NCBI RefSeq assembly: GCF_900128455.1
Contig: NZ_LT635783.1
Coordinates: 3,214,546 to 3,278,545, forward strand
Origin: Bacteroides mediterraneensis
GTDB lineage: Bacteria; Bacteroidota; Bacteroidia; Bacteroidales; Bacteroidaceae
Direction: 5' to 3'
DNA length: 64,000 nucleotides
A model generated the notes under the pieces. The model searched no databases, was not told the DNA's origin, and saw nothing but the letters and a program-made list of their open reading frames with translations. Below are positions 9,437 to 18,259 of the stretch, in pieces. A program made the translations under genes and the position numbers. The number at the start of each line of letters is the position of its first letter. Within the stretch, counting starts at the first letter, position 1.

Positions 9437-9871
9437 ATGGAACCATCAGAACATAAACAAGAAATCCTAGACAAGCGCTATATGCGCATGGCACTCATCT
9501 GGGCCGAAAACTCTTATTGTAAGCGGCGTCAGGTAGGAGCCTTAATCGTCAAAGACAAGATGATTATCTCGGACGGATACAATGGTACACCGGCCGGATT
9601 TGAGAATGTGTGTGAAGACGAAAACGGAGTAACCCGCCCTTACGTGCTCCATGCGGAAGCCAATGCCATCACCAAGATAGCCCGTTCCAGCAACAGCAGT
9701 GAAGGGGCTACCATGTATGTCACCGCCTCCCCTTGCATCGAATGTGCGAAACTGATTATTCAGGCTGGCATCAAACGGGTGGTCTACGCTGAGAAATACC
9801 GCTTGGAAGACGGACTGGACCTACTGAAACGAGCTCATATTGAAGTTGTATATCTTAACCCCAATGAATAA
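9437..9871 (+). CDS. dCMP/cytidine deaminase family (ComEB-like)
   Basis: 144 residues. Zinc motifs are complete: HAEANAI (zinc His and catalytic Glu) and PCIECAKL (two zinc Cys). The QVGALIVKD and SDGYNGTPAG segments are typical of deoxycytidylate deaminases, which make dUMP for thymidylate synthesis. It ends in an overlap with the start of the protease gene. Confidence 0.9.
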   Translation: MEPSEHKQEILDKRYMRMALIWAENSYCKRRQVGALIVKDKMIISDGYNGTPAGFENVCEDENGVTRPYVLHAEANAITKIARSSNSSEGATMYVTASPCIECAKLIIQAGIKRVVYAEKYRLEDGLDLLKRAHIEVVYLNPNE

Positions 9872-11528
9872 AAATATGAAAAACAATAGTACACGCTTTA
9901 TTCCGTTTCTGCTGGCCATCTGCCTGATTGCAGGTATCGCCATCGGTACATTCTATGCCAACCATTTTTCCGGCAACAAACTGGGTATCATCAACACGTC
10001 CTCCAACAAGTTGAATGCCTTGTTGCGTATCATCGACGACCAGTATGTGGATACCGTCAATATCAGCGACCTGGTGGAAGAAGCCATGCCACAGATTCTT
10101 TCAGAACTTGACCCACATTCTTCATATATTCCAGCCAAAGACCTGGAGGCCGTTACAGCCGACCTCAAAGGCAGCTTCAGTGGCATCGGTATCCAGTTTA
10201 CCATCCAGAATGACACCATCCATGTGAACAGCGTCATCCAGGGAGGCCCGTCCGAAAAGGTGGGACTGATGGCAGGCGACCGCATCGTGGAAGTAGATGA
10301 TTCTGCCTTCGTGGGAAAAATCGTAACCAACGAAGAGGCTATGAAGCGCCTGAAAGGCGAAAAAGGCAGCAAGGTCAAACTCGGTGTGTACCGCCCGGGA
10401 GAAAAAGAGCTGCTGCATTTTACAGTCGTACGTGGCAACATTCCGGTCAAAAGTATTGACGCAGCCTACATGATTAACGAAAAAGTGGGTTATGTCAAAG
10501 TCAACAAGTTCGGTGAAACCACATACCCGGAATTACTGATAGCCTTGGCCAAACTGGCTCAGAAGCACTGTGAGGGACTGATTATAGACCTTCGTGGAAA
10601 CACAGGAGGGTATATGGCTGCTGCCATCCAGATGGTCAACGAATTTCTTCCCGACAACCGCCTGATTGTGTACACACAAGGACGGAAATCCCCGCGCCAG
10701 GACTACAACTCCAACGGTACGGGAAGCAACCAGAAAATGCCGCTCGTGGTTTTGGTGGACGAAGGCTCGGCTTCTGCCAGCGAAATCTTTGCCGGAGCCA
10801 TCCAGGACAATGACCGCGGAACCATCGTCGGACGCCGTTCGTTCGGAAAAGGCCTGGTACAGCAACCCATTGAATTCAGCGACGGCTCTGCCATCCGCCT
10901 GACCATCGCCCGTTATTACACTCCGTCGGGCCGTTGCATTCAGAAGCCATACGAAAAAGGGAAAGAATCGGAATATGAATTGGATTTGCTCACCCGCTAC
11001 GAACACGGAGAGTTCTTCTCGGCCGACAGTATCAAGCAGAACGAAACAGAAGTCTACCACACCCGTCTGGGACGTCCGGTGTATGGAGGAGGAGGCATCA
11101 TGCCCGATATCTTCGTTCCGCAAGATACCACGGGTATGACTTCCTATTTCCGAATGGCGGCCAACCGAGGACTGATTATCCGCTACACCTTCGAATACAC
11201 CGACCAGAACCGTAGCGTATTGCAGAAATACGACACTTCGGAAAAGATGGAGGAATACCTGAAAAAACAGAACCTGCTGAACAATTTTGCCGCATGGGCC
11301 GAAAAGAAAGGATTGAAACGCCGCAACAATCTGATGGCCAAATCACGTCAGCTTTTTGAAATGAGCCTTTACGGAAACATTATCTACAACATGCTGGGCA
11401 TGGAGGCGTATGTGGAATTCCTGAATGAAACCGATAAAACGGTTTTGAAGGCGGTAGAAATTCTGGAAAAGGATGAGTCTTTCCCACAGGCTCCTGAGGT
11501 GGAGACTTCCAATGAGAAAAAGAAATAA
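9864..11528 (+). CDS. S41-family C-terminal processing protease
   Basis: 554 residues from the ATG at 9864, which overlaps the deaminase stop (ATGAATAA). An N-terminal membrane anchor (FIPFLLAICLIAGIAIG) is followed by a PDZ domain (about 90-175; GIGIQFTI and GGPSEKVGLMAGD) and the S41 catalytic domain. The catalytic Ser lies in GSASASEIFAGA and the Lys in RRSFGKGLVQ. It is a periplasm-facing Ser/Lys protease that trims C-termini of envelope proteins. The C-terminal 150 residues are helical and of the type found in Bacteroidetes CtpA homologues. Confidence 0.9.
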   Translation: MNKNMKNNSTRFIPFLLAICLIAGIAIGTFYANHFSGNKLGIINTSSNKLNALLRIIDDQYVDTVNISDLVEEAMPQILSELDPHSSYIPAKDLEAVTADLKGSFSGIGIQFTIQNDTIHVNSVIQGGPSEKVGLMAGDRIVEVDDSAFVGKIVTNEEAMKRLKGEKGSKVKLGVYRPGEKELLHFTVVRGNIPVKSIDAAYMINEKVGYVKVNKFGETTYPELLIALAKLAQKHCEGLIIDLRGNTGGYMAAAIQMVNEFLPDNRLIVYTQGRKSPRQDYNSNGTGSNQKMPLVVLVDEGSASASEIFAGAIQDNDRGTIVGRRSFGKGLVQQPIEFSDGSAIRLTIARYYTPSGRCIQKPYEKGKESEYELDLLTRYEHGEFFSADSIKQNETEVYHTRLGRPVYGGGGIMPDIFVPQDTTGMTSYFRMAANRGLIIRYTFEYTDQNRSVLQKYDTSEKMEEYLKKQNLLNNFAAWAEKKGLKRRNNLMAKSRQLFEMSLYGNIIYNMLGMEAYVEFLNETDKTVLKAVEILEKDESFPQAPEVETSNEKKK

Positions 11529-11534
11529 AATCTC

Positions 11535-12107
11535 ATGGACAAAAGAGAATTACGCAAACAGATGGCACAAGAGAAGCGGAAATACTCCGCTTCTCAAAAA
11601 GCGGAATGGTCTTCCAGCTTATTCCAGAAGCTGGAAGACCATCCTTTATTTTTACAGGCAAAAACCATCCTGCTCTATCACTCCCTGCCCGATGAAGTAG
11701 AAACTCATGCGTTTATCGAACGGTGGTATCCGCACAAGCGCATCATACTGCCACTGGTAAAAGGAGACGAACTGGAATTCCGGTATTACGAAGGAAAAAA
11801 ATCATTACAGACCGGTTCATTCGGCATTGAAGAACCGACCGGAAGAAAAGTGGAAAACTTAGCTGAAATCGAACTGAGCATCGTTCCCGGTGTAGCCTTC
11901 GACCGCACTGGAAACCGATTGGGACGTGGAAAGGGATACTATGACCGTGCTCTTTCCCGACTTCATTCCTATAATATAGGTGTCTGCTTTCATTTCCAGC
12001 TCTGCCCTCACATACCGACAGAACCTACAGACCGCCCCATGCACGAGGTTTGGACTGAAGAAGGATGTGTATACTCAACGGAACACAATGTTCACGATAA
12101 CTTGTGA
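11535..12107 (+). CDS. 5-formyltetrahydrofolate cyclo-ligase
   Basis: 190 residues; converts 5-formyl-THF to methenyl-THF with ATP. The signature GNRLGRGKGYYDRAL is intact and preceded by VPGVAFDR. It lies 6 bp after the protease gene. Its last 33 bases overlap the 3' end of the DUF721 gene on the other strand. Confidence 0.9.
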   Translation: MDKRELRKQMAQEKRKYSASQKAEWSSSLFQKLEDHPLFLQAKTILLYHSLPDEVETHAFIERWYPHKRIILPLVKGDELEFRYYEGKKSLQTGSFGIEEPTGRKVENLAEIELSIVPGVAFDRTGNRLGRGKGYYDRALSRLHSYNIGVCFHFQLCPHIPTEPTDRPMHEVWTEEGCVYSTEHNVHDNL

Positions 12108-12365
12108 GCCTACTTGCGCATTCAGGTTACGAATCAGCATCTCCCGCCCCATCATCAGTTCTTGGCGGATGACCGAGGAAGAGAGGCTGACATAAAGCAC
12201 CTGGTTCTTAATAAACAGATTCGTAGTGTAACGGGTGATGACCGGTCCCACCACATCCTTCCAGGCATCCACCAGCCGATATTCGTTCAAGGGGGTCTCC
12301 AGCCCCTGTTGGCGAAGGAACTGCCGGAGCACATCCCCTATCTGTTCCGTATTATTCCGCTTCAT
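12075..12365 (-). CDS. DUF721 (DciA-like) protein
   Basis: 96 residues, all of it the DUF721 domain: IGDVLRQFLRQQGLE at the start, the core WKDVVGPVITRYT, and LFIKNQVLYVSLSSSVIRQEL. DUF721 domains resemble the helicase loader DciA, and genes for it commonly sit next to recF in this phylum. Start at the ATG at 12365, which overlaps recF by 14 bp. It overlaps the cyclo-ligase gene tail to tail. Confidence 0.83.
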   Translation of the reverse strand: MKRNNTEQIGDVLRQFLRQQGLETPLNEYRLVDAWKDVVGPVITRYTTNLFIKNQVLYVSLSSSVIRQELMMGREMLIRNLNAQVGSQVIVNIVFR

Positions 12366-13473
12366 AACCTTCCTTTCGTTCTGATACCTCGCCGTTTTCC
12401 ACCTCGAACAGCTTATAGTCCCCCTCAATCTTTTTCAGGATACGGTCCAGATGGTCACGGTTGGTATCCGTAATGAAAATCTGCCCGAAACTGTCGCCTG
12501 CCACGAGCTTCACAATCTGTTCCACCCGCAAGGCATCCAGCTTGTCGAAGATATCATCCAATAAAATCAAAGGAGTAGTACCGCTTCCTGTCCGCTTCAA
12601 GAATTCAAACTGTGCCAGCTTGAGCGCAATCAGATACGTTTTGTTCTGCCCCTGCGAGCCTTCCCGCTTCATGGGAAACTCTCCCAGTTGCATAATCAGG
12701 TCGTCCTTGTGAATACCTTTCAGGGAATATCCCATCACCCGGTCCCGCTGCCGGTTCTCACGCAGCAAGGTCAGCAAGTCTCCCTCTGCCGCATGCGACT
12801 GATACGACAGTTTCACCTGCTCCCGGTTCTGGGAAATATAAGCATAATACGACTGGAAAATCGGAATAAACTCATCAATAAACTGCCGACGTTTGCGGAA
12901 CACAATCTCTCCCGTAGAAGCCATCATTTCCTCCCACACATTCATCAGCTCCTCATCCGGCTCGAGCTCCGCTTTCAACAACGTATTCCGCTGTGCCAGC
13001 GCTTTGTTGTAACGAATCAACGCATCCAGGTATTCACGGTCGAACTGCGAAATCACCACGTCCATGAACCGTCGGCGTTCTTCACTTCCTCCCGCTATCA
13101 GCAGCGTATCCGCCGGAGAAACCATGACCAGCGGTATCAGTCCGATATGGTCCGACAAACGGGTGTATTCCTTCTTGTTCCGCTTGAACTGTTTTTTCTG
13201 ACGGCGTTTCAACCCGCAATACACTTCCTCCGGATCGCCGCCGTCCGTTTCATAAAAACCCTGTAGCACAAAGAAATCCTGTTCATGCCGAATATTCTGA
13301 GAATCAATGGGATTGGTTGCGCTCTTACAGAAAGAAAGATAATATACGGCATCCATCAGGTTGGTCTTTCCCATCCCGTTCTTGCCGATGATACAGTTCA
13401 TCTTACGGGAAAAAGTCAGTTCCGCCTGCTCCAGATTCTTATAGTTTACGATTGAAATGCGTTTAAGCCACAT
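12352..13473 (-). CDS. recF: DNA replication/repair protein RecF
   Basis: 373 residues. Walker A is GKNGMGKTN (about 30-38), the ABC signature region is EGSQGQNKTY, and Walker B is PLILLDDIFDKLD. RecF binds gapped DNA and loads RecA with RecO and RecR. Followed by DUF721 in a 14-bp overlap, a two-gene unit. Confidence 0.93.
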   Translation of the reverse strand: MWLKRISIVNYKNLEQAELTFSRKMNCIIGKNGMGKTNLMDAVYYLSFCKSATNPIDSQNIRHEQDFFVLQGFYETDGGDPEEVYCGLKRRQKKQFKRNKKEYTRLSDHIGLIPLVMVSPADTLLIAGGSEERRRFMDVVISQFDREYLDALIRYNKALAQRNTLLKAELEPDEELMNVWEEMMASTGEIVFRKRRQFIDEFIPIFQSYYAYISQNREQVKLSYQSHAAEGDLLTLLRENRQRDRVMGYSLKGIHKDDLIMQLGEFPMKREGSQGQNKTYLIALKLAQFEFLKRTGSGTTPLILLDDIFDKLDALRVEQIVKLVAGDSFGQIFITDTNRDHLDRILKKIEGDYKLFEVENGEVSERKEGYEAE

Positions 13474-13566
13474 AAAACTCTTGTTATTTAGGATACAAAA
13501 TTAACAATAAAAGCAAGATTCATTAAAAAAACTGCCCGCAAATTTCGTTTATAAGTATAAATAAAC

Positions 13567-13574
13567 TACTTTTG
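13567..13574 (+). promoter_or_regulatory. Candidate -7 element of the TPR-protein gene
   Basis: TACTTTTG matches TAnnTTTG and lies 46 bp upstream of the ATG at 13621. The -33 position holds TTCG rather than TTTG. Confidence 0.45.
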
Positions 13575-13620
13575 CTGTCCGAATAAGTGGATTTTGAAAA
13601 TAATAAAAAACAAATATCAA

Positions 13621-14298
13621 ATGACTGAACAAAAACACACTCATGACCCATTGAATGTAGACGAAGCGCTCAGCACTTCGGAAGCATTTCTTCTCAAAAA
13701 CAAGAATTTACTGTTAGGTATAGTAATCGCTTTGGTTGTCATTGTTGGAGGTTACCTCGGATACAAGCATTTCATTGCCGAGCCCAATGAATTGAAAGCC
13801 TCTGAAGCTATTTTCAAAGGCGAACAATATTTCGGAGCCGACAACTTTGAAGTGGCTCTGAAAGGCGACAGCCTTGGCTACGCAGGTTTCGTGAAACTGG
13901 CAGACCAGTTCAGCGGTACAGATGCCGGCAACCTGGCCAACGCATACGCAGGTCTTTGCTATGCACAGCTCGGCAAATACGAAGACGCCATCAAATACCT
14001 AGACAAATTCAGCGGCAGCGACTTGCTGGTAGCTCCTTCCGTAATGGGAGCACTGGGAAACTGCTACGCACAGGTAGGTCAGCTTGACAAGGCTGTGGCT
14101 ACTTTACTGAAAGCAGCCGAACGTGCCAACAGCATGTCACTGAGTCCGATTTACCTGATTCAGGCCGGACAGATTCTGGAAAAGCAAGGTAAGAATGCAG
14201 AAGCCGTAGACGCTTACAAACAGGTAAAGAACAAATACGGTAACTCTTACCAGGCTATGGATATTGACAAATACATCGAACGTGCTTCTTTGAAATAA
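13621..14298 (+). CDS. Membrane-anchored tetratricopeptide-repeat protein
   Basis: 225 residues. A short cytoplasmic N-terminus is followed by one membrane helix (about 30-52: NLLLGIVIALVVIVGGYLGY) and an outer domain of TPR-like helices (NAYAGLCYAQLGKYEDAIKY, LGNCYAQVGQLDKAVATLLK). This layout matches the YfgM-like/BamD-like tetratricopeptide proteins conserved next to ribH in Bacteroidetes. Start at ATG 13621 puts the membrane helix near residue 30. The upstream part of the frame has no support. A strong terminator follows. Confidence 0.75.
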   Translation: MTEQKHTHDPLNVDEALSTSEAFLLKNKNLLLGIVIALVVIVGGYLGYKHFIAEPNELKASEAIFKGEQYFGADNFEVALKGDSLGYAGFVKLADQFSGTDAGNLANAYAGLCYAQLGKYEDAIKYLDKFSGSDLLVAPSVMGALGNCYAQVGQLDKAVATLLKAAERANSMSLSPIYLIQAGQILEKQGKNAEAVDAYKQVKNKYGNSYQAMDIDKYIERASLK

Positions 14299-14347
14299 TT
14301 CCAGCAAGACATTCTTCTATTATCATAAAAGAGTATCATCATTCAAG

Positions 14348-14406
14348 CCGGACCGAAAAACTCAAAGCATCTGCGGATGTACTCCAGTTTTTCGGTCCGG
14401 TTTCTT
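14348..14406 (+). terminator. Strong intrinsic terminator after the TPR gene
   Basis: A perfect 15-bp stem (14348-14362 with 14386-14400) whose loop can form a second small hairpin (CATC/GATG), followed by TTTCTTTT. It isolates ribH from the TPR gene. Confidence 0.85.
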
Positions 14407-14438
14407 TTATCCTCTAATAACCTTTAAAAACAACAAAT

Positions 14439-14933
14439 ATGGCAACAGCTTATCACAATCTTTCTGATTACGATTTCAACTCCGTACCCGATGCCTCACA
14501 GATGCGTTTCGGCATCGTCGTATCCGAATGGAATCACAATATCACCGGTGCCCTTCTCGAAGGGGCTGTCCGTACCCTGAAAAAACACGGAGCCAAAGAT
14601 GAAAACATATTGGTTTATCCGGTTCCGGGAAGTTTTGAACTGACTTTCGGTTCCGCACAGCTCATCAAAAGCGGAAAAGTGGATGCCGTCATCGCATTAG
14701 GCTGCGTAGTGCGTGGCGATACCCCCCATTTTGACTATGTTTGTGCAGGAGCCACACAAGGTATCACCGAACTGAATGCAACCACCGACACACCAGTGAT
14801 TTACGGCCTGATTACTACCAACAACATGCAACAAGCCGAAGATCGTGCTGGAGGCAAATTAGGGAATAAAGGTGACGAATGTGCTGTTACTGCGATAAAA
14901 ATGATTGATTTTGTTTGCAAGTTAAAAAAATAA
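14439..14933 (+). CDS. ribH: 6,7-dimethyl-8-ribityllumazine synthase
   Basis: Penultimate enzyme of riboflavin synthesis. 164 residues with the family landmarks [13 protein letters not shown] (substrate loop with Trp/Asn), [27 protein letters not shown] (catalytic His) and [13 protein letters not shown]. No riboflavin cluster is nearby and no FMN riboswitch is visible in the 5' region. The tRNA promoter overlaps its 3' end. Confidence 0.95.
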   Translation: MATAYHNLSDYDFNSVPDASQMRFGIVVSEWNHNITGALLEGAVRTLKKHGAKDENILVYPVPGSFELTFGSAQLIKSGKVDAVIALGCVVRGDTPHFDYVCAGATQGITELNATTDTPVIYGLITTNNMQQAEDRAGGKLGNKGDECAVTAIKMIDFVCKLKK

Positions 14934-14944
14934 TCGTACCTTTG
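14914..14944 (+). promoter_or_regulatory. Promoter of the tRNA-Tyr/Gly cluster
   Basis: TTTG (14914-14917), 19 bp, TACCTTTG (14937-14944): an exact match to the Bacteroides housekeeping consensus, 40 bp upstream of the first tRNA. The -33 box lies inside the ribH coding end. Confidence 0.75.
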
Positions 14945-14983
14945 CAACGCAATTGAGAAAAGCACTAAATCTCGGTTGCGGAC

Positions 14984-15069
14984 GGGCAAATACCAGAGTG
15001 GCCAAATGGGGCAGACTGTAAATCTGCTGGCTTACGCCTTCGGTGGTTCGAATCCATCTTTGCCCACCA
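14984..15069 (+). tRNA. tRNA-Tyr (GTA), copy 1
   Basis: The acceptor GGGCAAA pairs with TTTGCCC; the anticodon GTA is at 15018-15020; the long variable arm is of the class II type; the TTCGAATCC T-loop is present. Discriminator A at 15066 is followed by an encoded CCA (15067-15069). Confidence 0.95.
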
Positions 15070-15074
15070 AATTT

Positions 15075-15147
15075 GCGGAAGTAGCTCAGTTGATAGAGCA
15101 TTAGCCTTCCAAGCTGAGGGTCGCGGGTTTGAGTCCCGTCTTCCGCT
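15075..15147 (+). tRNA. tRNA-Gly (TCC), copy 1
   Basis: 73 nt; acceptor GCGGAAG pairs with CTTCCGC; the anticodon loop CTTCCAA gives anticodon TCC; discriminator T; no encoded CCA. Confidence 0.95.
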
Positions 15148-15166
15148 CTTTTTTTGAAATTCTGTT

Positions 15167-15249
15167 GGGCAAGTACCAGAGTGGCCAAATGGGGCAGACT
15201 GTAAATCTGCTGGCTTACGCCTTCGGTGGTTCGAATCCATCCTTGCCCA
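15167..15249 (+). tRNA. tRNA-Tyr (GTA), copy 2
   Basis: Near-identical to copy 1 except the last acceptor pair, which is G-C (GGGCAAG with CTTGCCC) instead of A-T. The 3' end reads ACCG, so CCA is not encoded. Confidence 0.95.
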
Positions 15250-15259
15250 CCGCAAATTT

Positions 15260-15332
15260 GCGGAAGTAGCTCAGTTGATAGAGCATTAGCCTTCCAAGCT
15301 GAGGGTCGCGGGTTTGAGTCCCGTCTTCCGCT
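15260..15332 (+). tRNA. tRNA-Gly (TCC), copy 2
   Basis: Identical in sequence to copy 1 over its 73 nt. It lies 10 bp after the second tRNA-Tyr. Confidence 0.95.
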
Positions 15333-15336
15333 CTCC

Positions 15337-15370
15337 GAGAGATTGTCTTTTAAAGACAGTCTCTTTTTTT
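15337..15370 (+). terminator. Terminator of the tRNA cluster
   Basis: GAGATTGTCTTT (15339-15350) pairs with AAAGACAGTCTC (15352-15363), followed by a run of seven T. Confidence 0.8.
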
Positions 15371-15465
15371 ATATCTTCCCTTCCTCTTGTAAAACTGAAT
15401 GGCTGAAAAGCAGCTCATGCCACCCTTCAGCCATCCTTTATTCCCTGTGATGCAAACGGAAACGC

Positions 15466-17007
15466 TTATCGGCCACCCTTTCTGAGCTTTCGCAAGACAT
15501 CCTGCATCTGGAACACCACCTCCGGATGTTCAATGGCCACATTCTGCTGTTCACAAGAATCATCCGATATTTTATAAAGCTGCGGAGATATACTGTTTCC
15601 CGACTCTATTTCCGGAACCCATGGCACACCGGCAGGACCGTCATTCGGTTCGATGTATTTCCAGTCCTTCGTCCGCACGGATAAAGTATGGTTATACGAC
15701 TGCTCCACAACCCATTCTCTTCCATCTGCGTCTTTTCCCAGCAACACATTCAGCTGATTCTCGCTGTCTGGCGCACTCCCTTTCGGAAGTATCGCACCCA
15801 ACAGTTCTCCCATGGACCTCATCAGGTCAATCTGCGAAACCAGCGCGGCAGAAGTTCCTGCTTTCTGCATACCGGCAGGCCATGATACAATAAAAGGTAT
15901 TCTGGTTCCCCCCTCAAACGCACTGTACTTATTGCCTCTCAAGCCCCCTGTAGGTGAATGTCCGTTTAAAAGCTCGGCAGCCTTGTCGTCATAGCCGTCG
16001 TCACAAACCGGTCCGTTGTCACTCGTCAGGATAATCAGAGTATTGTCCCGCAACTTCAATTCTTCCAGACAGGCAAGCAGCTGGCCTACGCTCCAGTCGA
16101 ACTGTGCAATCGCATCCCCTCTCAGGCCCATCACATTTTTCCCTCTGAACCGCTCATGTGGAAAACGAGGCACATGTACGTCGTTCGTAGCAAAATACAT
16201 GAAGAAAGGCTCTTTACTGTGCTGACGGATAAAACCAATGGCATGCGCCGTGATAGAATCAGCAATATTCTCATCCTTCCACAAAGCTTTTCCTCCACCC
16301 TTCATATATCCAAATCGTCCGATTCCATTCACTATGGCCTTGTTGTGCTCATGAGTAGGTTGCAGATTATACATCAGTTCCGGATGGTCCACTCCTAACG
16401 GCTCACCGGGAAACGGCTTCGTATAACTGACTTCTATCGGATGTGCAGGGTCATAATTCGCCACCTTGCCATTCTCAATGAAGACGCAAGGCACACGGTC
16501 GGCCGTAGCAGCCATAATATAAGAATAATCAAAGCCCAAATCTCCCGGATGCATAGGAAGAGGAGCATTCCAGTCCTGCTTGCCAGTTTCATGCCCCAAC
16601 CCCAAATGCCACTTACCGATTACCGAGGTCGCATATCCTTCATTTTTAAACACGTCTGCCAAGGTGTACTGTCCAGGATCTATAATCATGCTGGCATCCC
16701 CTGCTGCCACATCGGTACCTTTCTTTCGCCAGGCATACTCCCCAGTAAGAAGCGAATACCTCGACGGGGTACTCGTGGATGCCACCGCATACGCATTTGA
16801 AAACAGGATTCCGTTCTGAGCCACACTGTTCACAGCCGGTGTATGTATATTCTTGGCATGATAACACTCCAAATCTCCATAACCTAGGTCATCCGCACAG
16901 ATAATAATCACATTGGGACGAGAAGGCTTATTGGCGTCGGCTGCCAAAAGGTGAGTCGAAGCTAGTAAAGACAGAAAAGAACCCGCATACAAGAATTTTT
17001 CTTTCAT
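15466..17007 (-). CDS. Periplasmic Ser-type sulfatase
   Basis: 513 residues from the ATG at 17007 (ATG 17013 is also possible). A signal peptide ends near LLAAD. The metal ligands lie in ICADDLGYGD (Asp39, Asp40) and the formylglycine site is S79-T-P-S-R, the serine variant matured by the radical-SAM enzyme anSME, followed by YSLLTG. It cleaves sulfate esters from host glycans or other sulfated compounds in the periplasm; substrate unknown. No SusCD pair, sulfatase-maturase or glycosidase lies nearby. A hairpin separates it from gcvT, which lies upstream on the same strand. Confidence 0.88.
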   Translation of the reverse strand: MKEKFLYAGSFLSLLASTHLLAADANKPSRPNVIIICADDLGYGDLECYHAKNIHTPAVNSVAQNGILFSNAYAVASTSTPSRYSLLTGEYAWRKKGTDVAAGDASMIIDPGQYTLADVFKNEGYATSVIGKWHLGLGHETGKQDWNAPLPMHPGDLGFDYSYIMAATADRVPCVFIENGKVANYDPAHPIEVSYTKPFPGEPLGVDHPELMYNLQPTHEHNKAIVNGIGRFGYMKGGGKALWKDENIADSITAHAIGFIRQHSKEPFFMYFATNDVHVPRFPHERFRGKNVMGLRGDAIAQFDWSVGQLLACLEELKLRDNTLIILTSDNGPVCDDGYDDKAAELLNGHSPTGGLRGNKYSAFEGGTRIPFIVSWPAGMQKAGTSAALVSQIDLMRSMGELLGAILPKGSAPDSENQLNVLLGKDADGREWVVEQSYNHTLSVRTKDWKYIEPNDGPAGVPWVPEIESGNSISPQLYKISDDSCEQQNVAIEHPEVVFQMQDVLRKLRKGGR

Positions 17008-17024
17008 TTGCATAGAAACAATAA

Positions 17025-17064
17025 ATGCAAAGCCGTCGGAGAATTTTCTGAGACGACTTTGCAT
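17025..17064 (-). terminator. Hairpin between gcvT and the sulfatase gene
   Basis: ATGCAAAG at 17025-17032 pairs with CTTTGCAT at the right end, with further CGTC/GACG pairing inside. On the minus strand it is followed by TTTATTG, so it may act as a weak terminator or attenuator. Confidence 0.45.
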
Positions 17065-17095
17065 CTGAAAATAATCAAAATCTTATTTCAAAATA

Positions 17096-18187
17096 TCAGG
17101 AAATCTTTCGGAAAGGAGGCTTCACCACCTGCGCTTTCAGCTTCCGGCCACGGTTGTCCAAATAGATTTCCGTACCCGGCTTCGCATAGTCTATTTTGAC
17201 ATAACCCATACCGATGCCGATTTTCCGCGTAGGCGACATGGTACCCGACGTTACCTGCCCGATGGTTTCTCCCGCCTCGTTCAGCAAGGCATATCCGTGA
17301 CGCGGAATCCCTCGGTCAATCATTTCAAATCCCACCAGTTTCCGGCTCACCCCTTCGGCTTTCTGCTTTTCCAGTGCCGCACGGTTAGTAAAGTTCTTTC
17401 CATCCACAAACTTCGTAATCCATCCCAACCCGGCTTCCAGCGGAGAAGTCTCGTCGGTAATGTCATTGCCATACAGACAGAAGCCCATCTCCAGACGCAA
17501 CGTATCGCGGGCACCCAGTCCGATAGGCTTGATGCCGAACTCCTCCCCGGCTTCAAAAATGGCATCCCAGATTTTCAGTGCCACTTCCGGATAGAAATAC
17601 AGTTCGAAGCCCCCTGCTCCCGTATATCCCGTATTGGAAATAATGACATTCGGAACACCGGCAAATTCTCCCACCTTGAATGTGTAATAAGGAATCGATT
17701 TCAAATCTACCGGAGTCAGTTTCTGAAGTGTGTCACAAGCCTTCGGACCTTGCACAGCCAGCTGTGCCATACGGTCGGATGCGTTTTCCAGCTCCGCCCC
17801 TACCCGGTTATGGCCCACACACCAGTTCCAGTCTTTCTCGATATTGGCCGCATTGACCACCAGCATGTATTTTTCGGGCTCGTATGCATACACCAGCAAA
17901 TCGTCTACAATTCCTCCCGTCTCGTTCGGGAAGCACGTGTACTGCACCTTACCCGGCGTAAGCACCGCCGCATTGTTGGAAGTCACCTCCTGAATGAAAT
18001 CCAGCGCATGAGGACCTTTCACCCAGAATTCTCCCATGTGCGACACATCGAAGACACCCACCGCATGGCAGACCGTCAAGTGTTCATCAATGATTCCGGA
18101 ATATTCAATCGGCATGTTATAACCTGCAAATTCATGCATTTTGGCACCGAGTGCAATGTGCTTCTCGGTAAATGGAGTTGTTTTCAT
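17096..18187 (-). CDS. gcvT: Glycine cleavage system T protein (aminomethyltransferase)
   Basis: 363 residues; transfers the methylene group from aminomethyl-lipoyl H-protein to tetrahydrofolate. Landmarks: [43 protein letters not shown] and [19 protein letters not shown]. The C-terminal barrel contains [21 protein letters not shown]. Start at ATG 18187. gcvH and gcvP are not in the window. It follows pepT by 72 bp on the same strand and probably shares its promoter. Confidence 0.95.
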   Translation of the reverse strand: MKTTPFTEKHIALGAKMHEFAGYNMPIEYSGIIDEHLTVCHAVGVFDVSHMGEFWVKGPHALDFIQEVTSNNAAVLTPGKVQYTCFPNETGGIVDDLLVYAYEPEKYMLVVNAANIEKDWNWCVGHNRVGAELENASDRMAQLAVQGPKACDTLQKLTPVDLKSIPYYTFKVGEFAGVPNVIISNTGYTGAGGFELYFYPEVALKIWDAIFEAGEEFGIKPIGLGARDTLRLEMGFCLYGNDITDETSPLEAGLGWITKFVDGKNFTNRAALEKQKAEGVSRKLVGFEMIDRGIPRHGYALLNEAGETIGQVTSGTMSPTRKIGIGMGYVKIDYAKPGTEIYLDNRGRKLKAQVVKPPFRKIS

Positions 18188-18259
18188 AAAGTATATTTTA
18201 AGGTTGATGTATAAAGTTGCAGACCTGTGCAGAAACAAGTCCGCAACTTTCAGAATGAT

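Noticed and set aside
14922-15255. Overlapping minus-strand frames with a repeated peptide (DSNHRRRKPADLQS)
   Set aside because: They are translations across the duplicated tRNA-Tyr and tRNA-Gly genes, a common source of false proteins.
17297-18214. A 305-codon plus-strand frame
   Set aside because: Antisense to gcvT without motifs.
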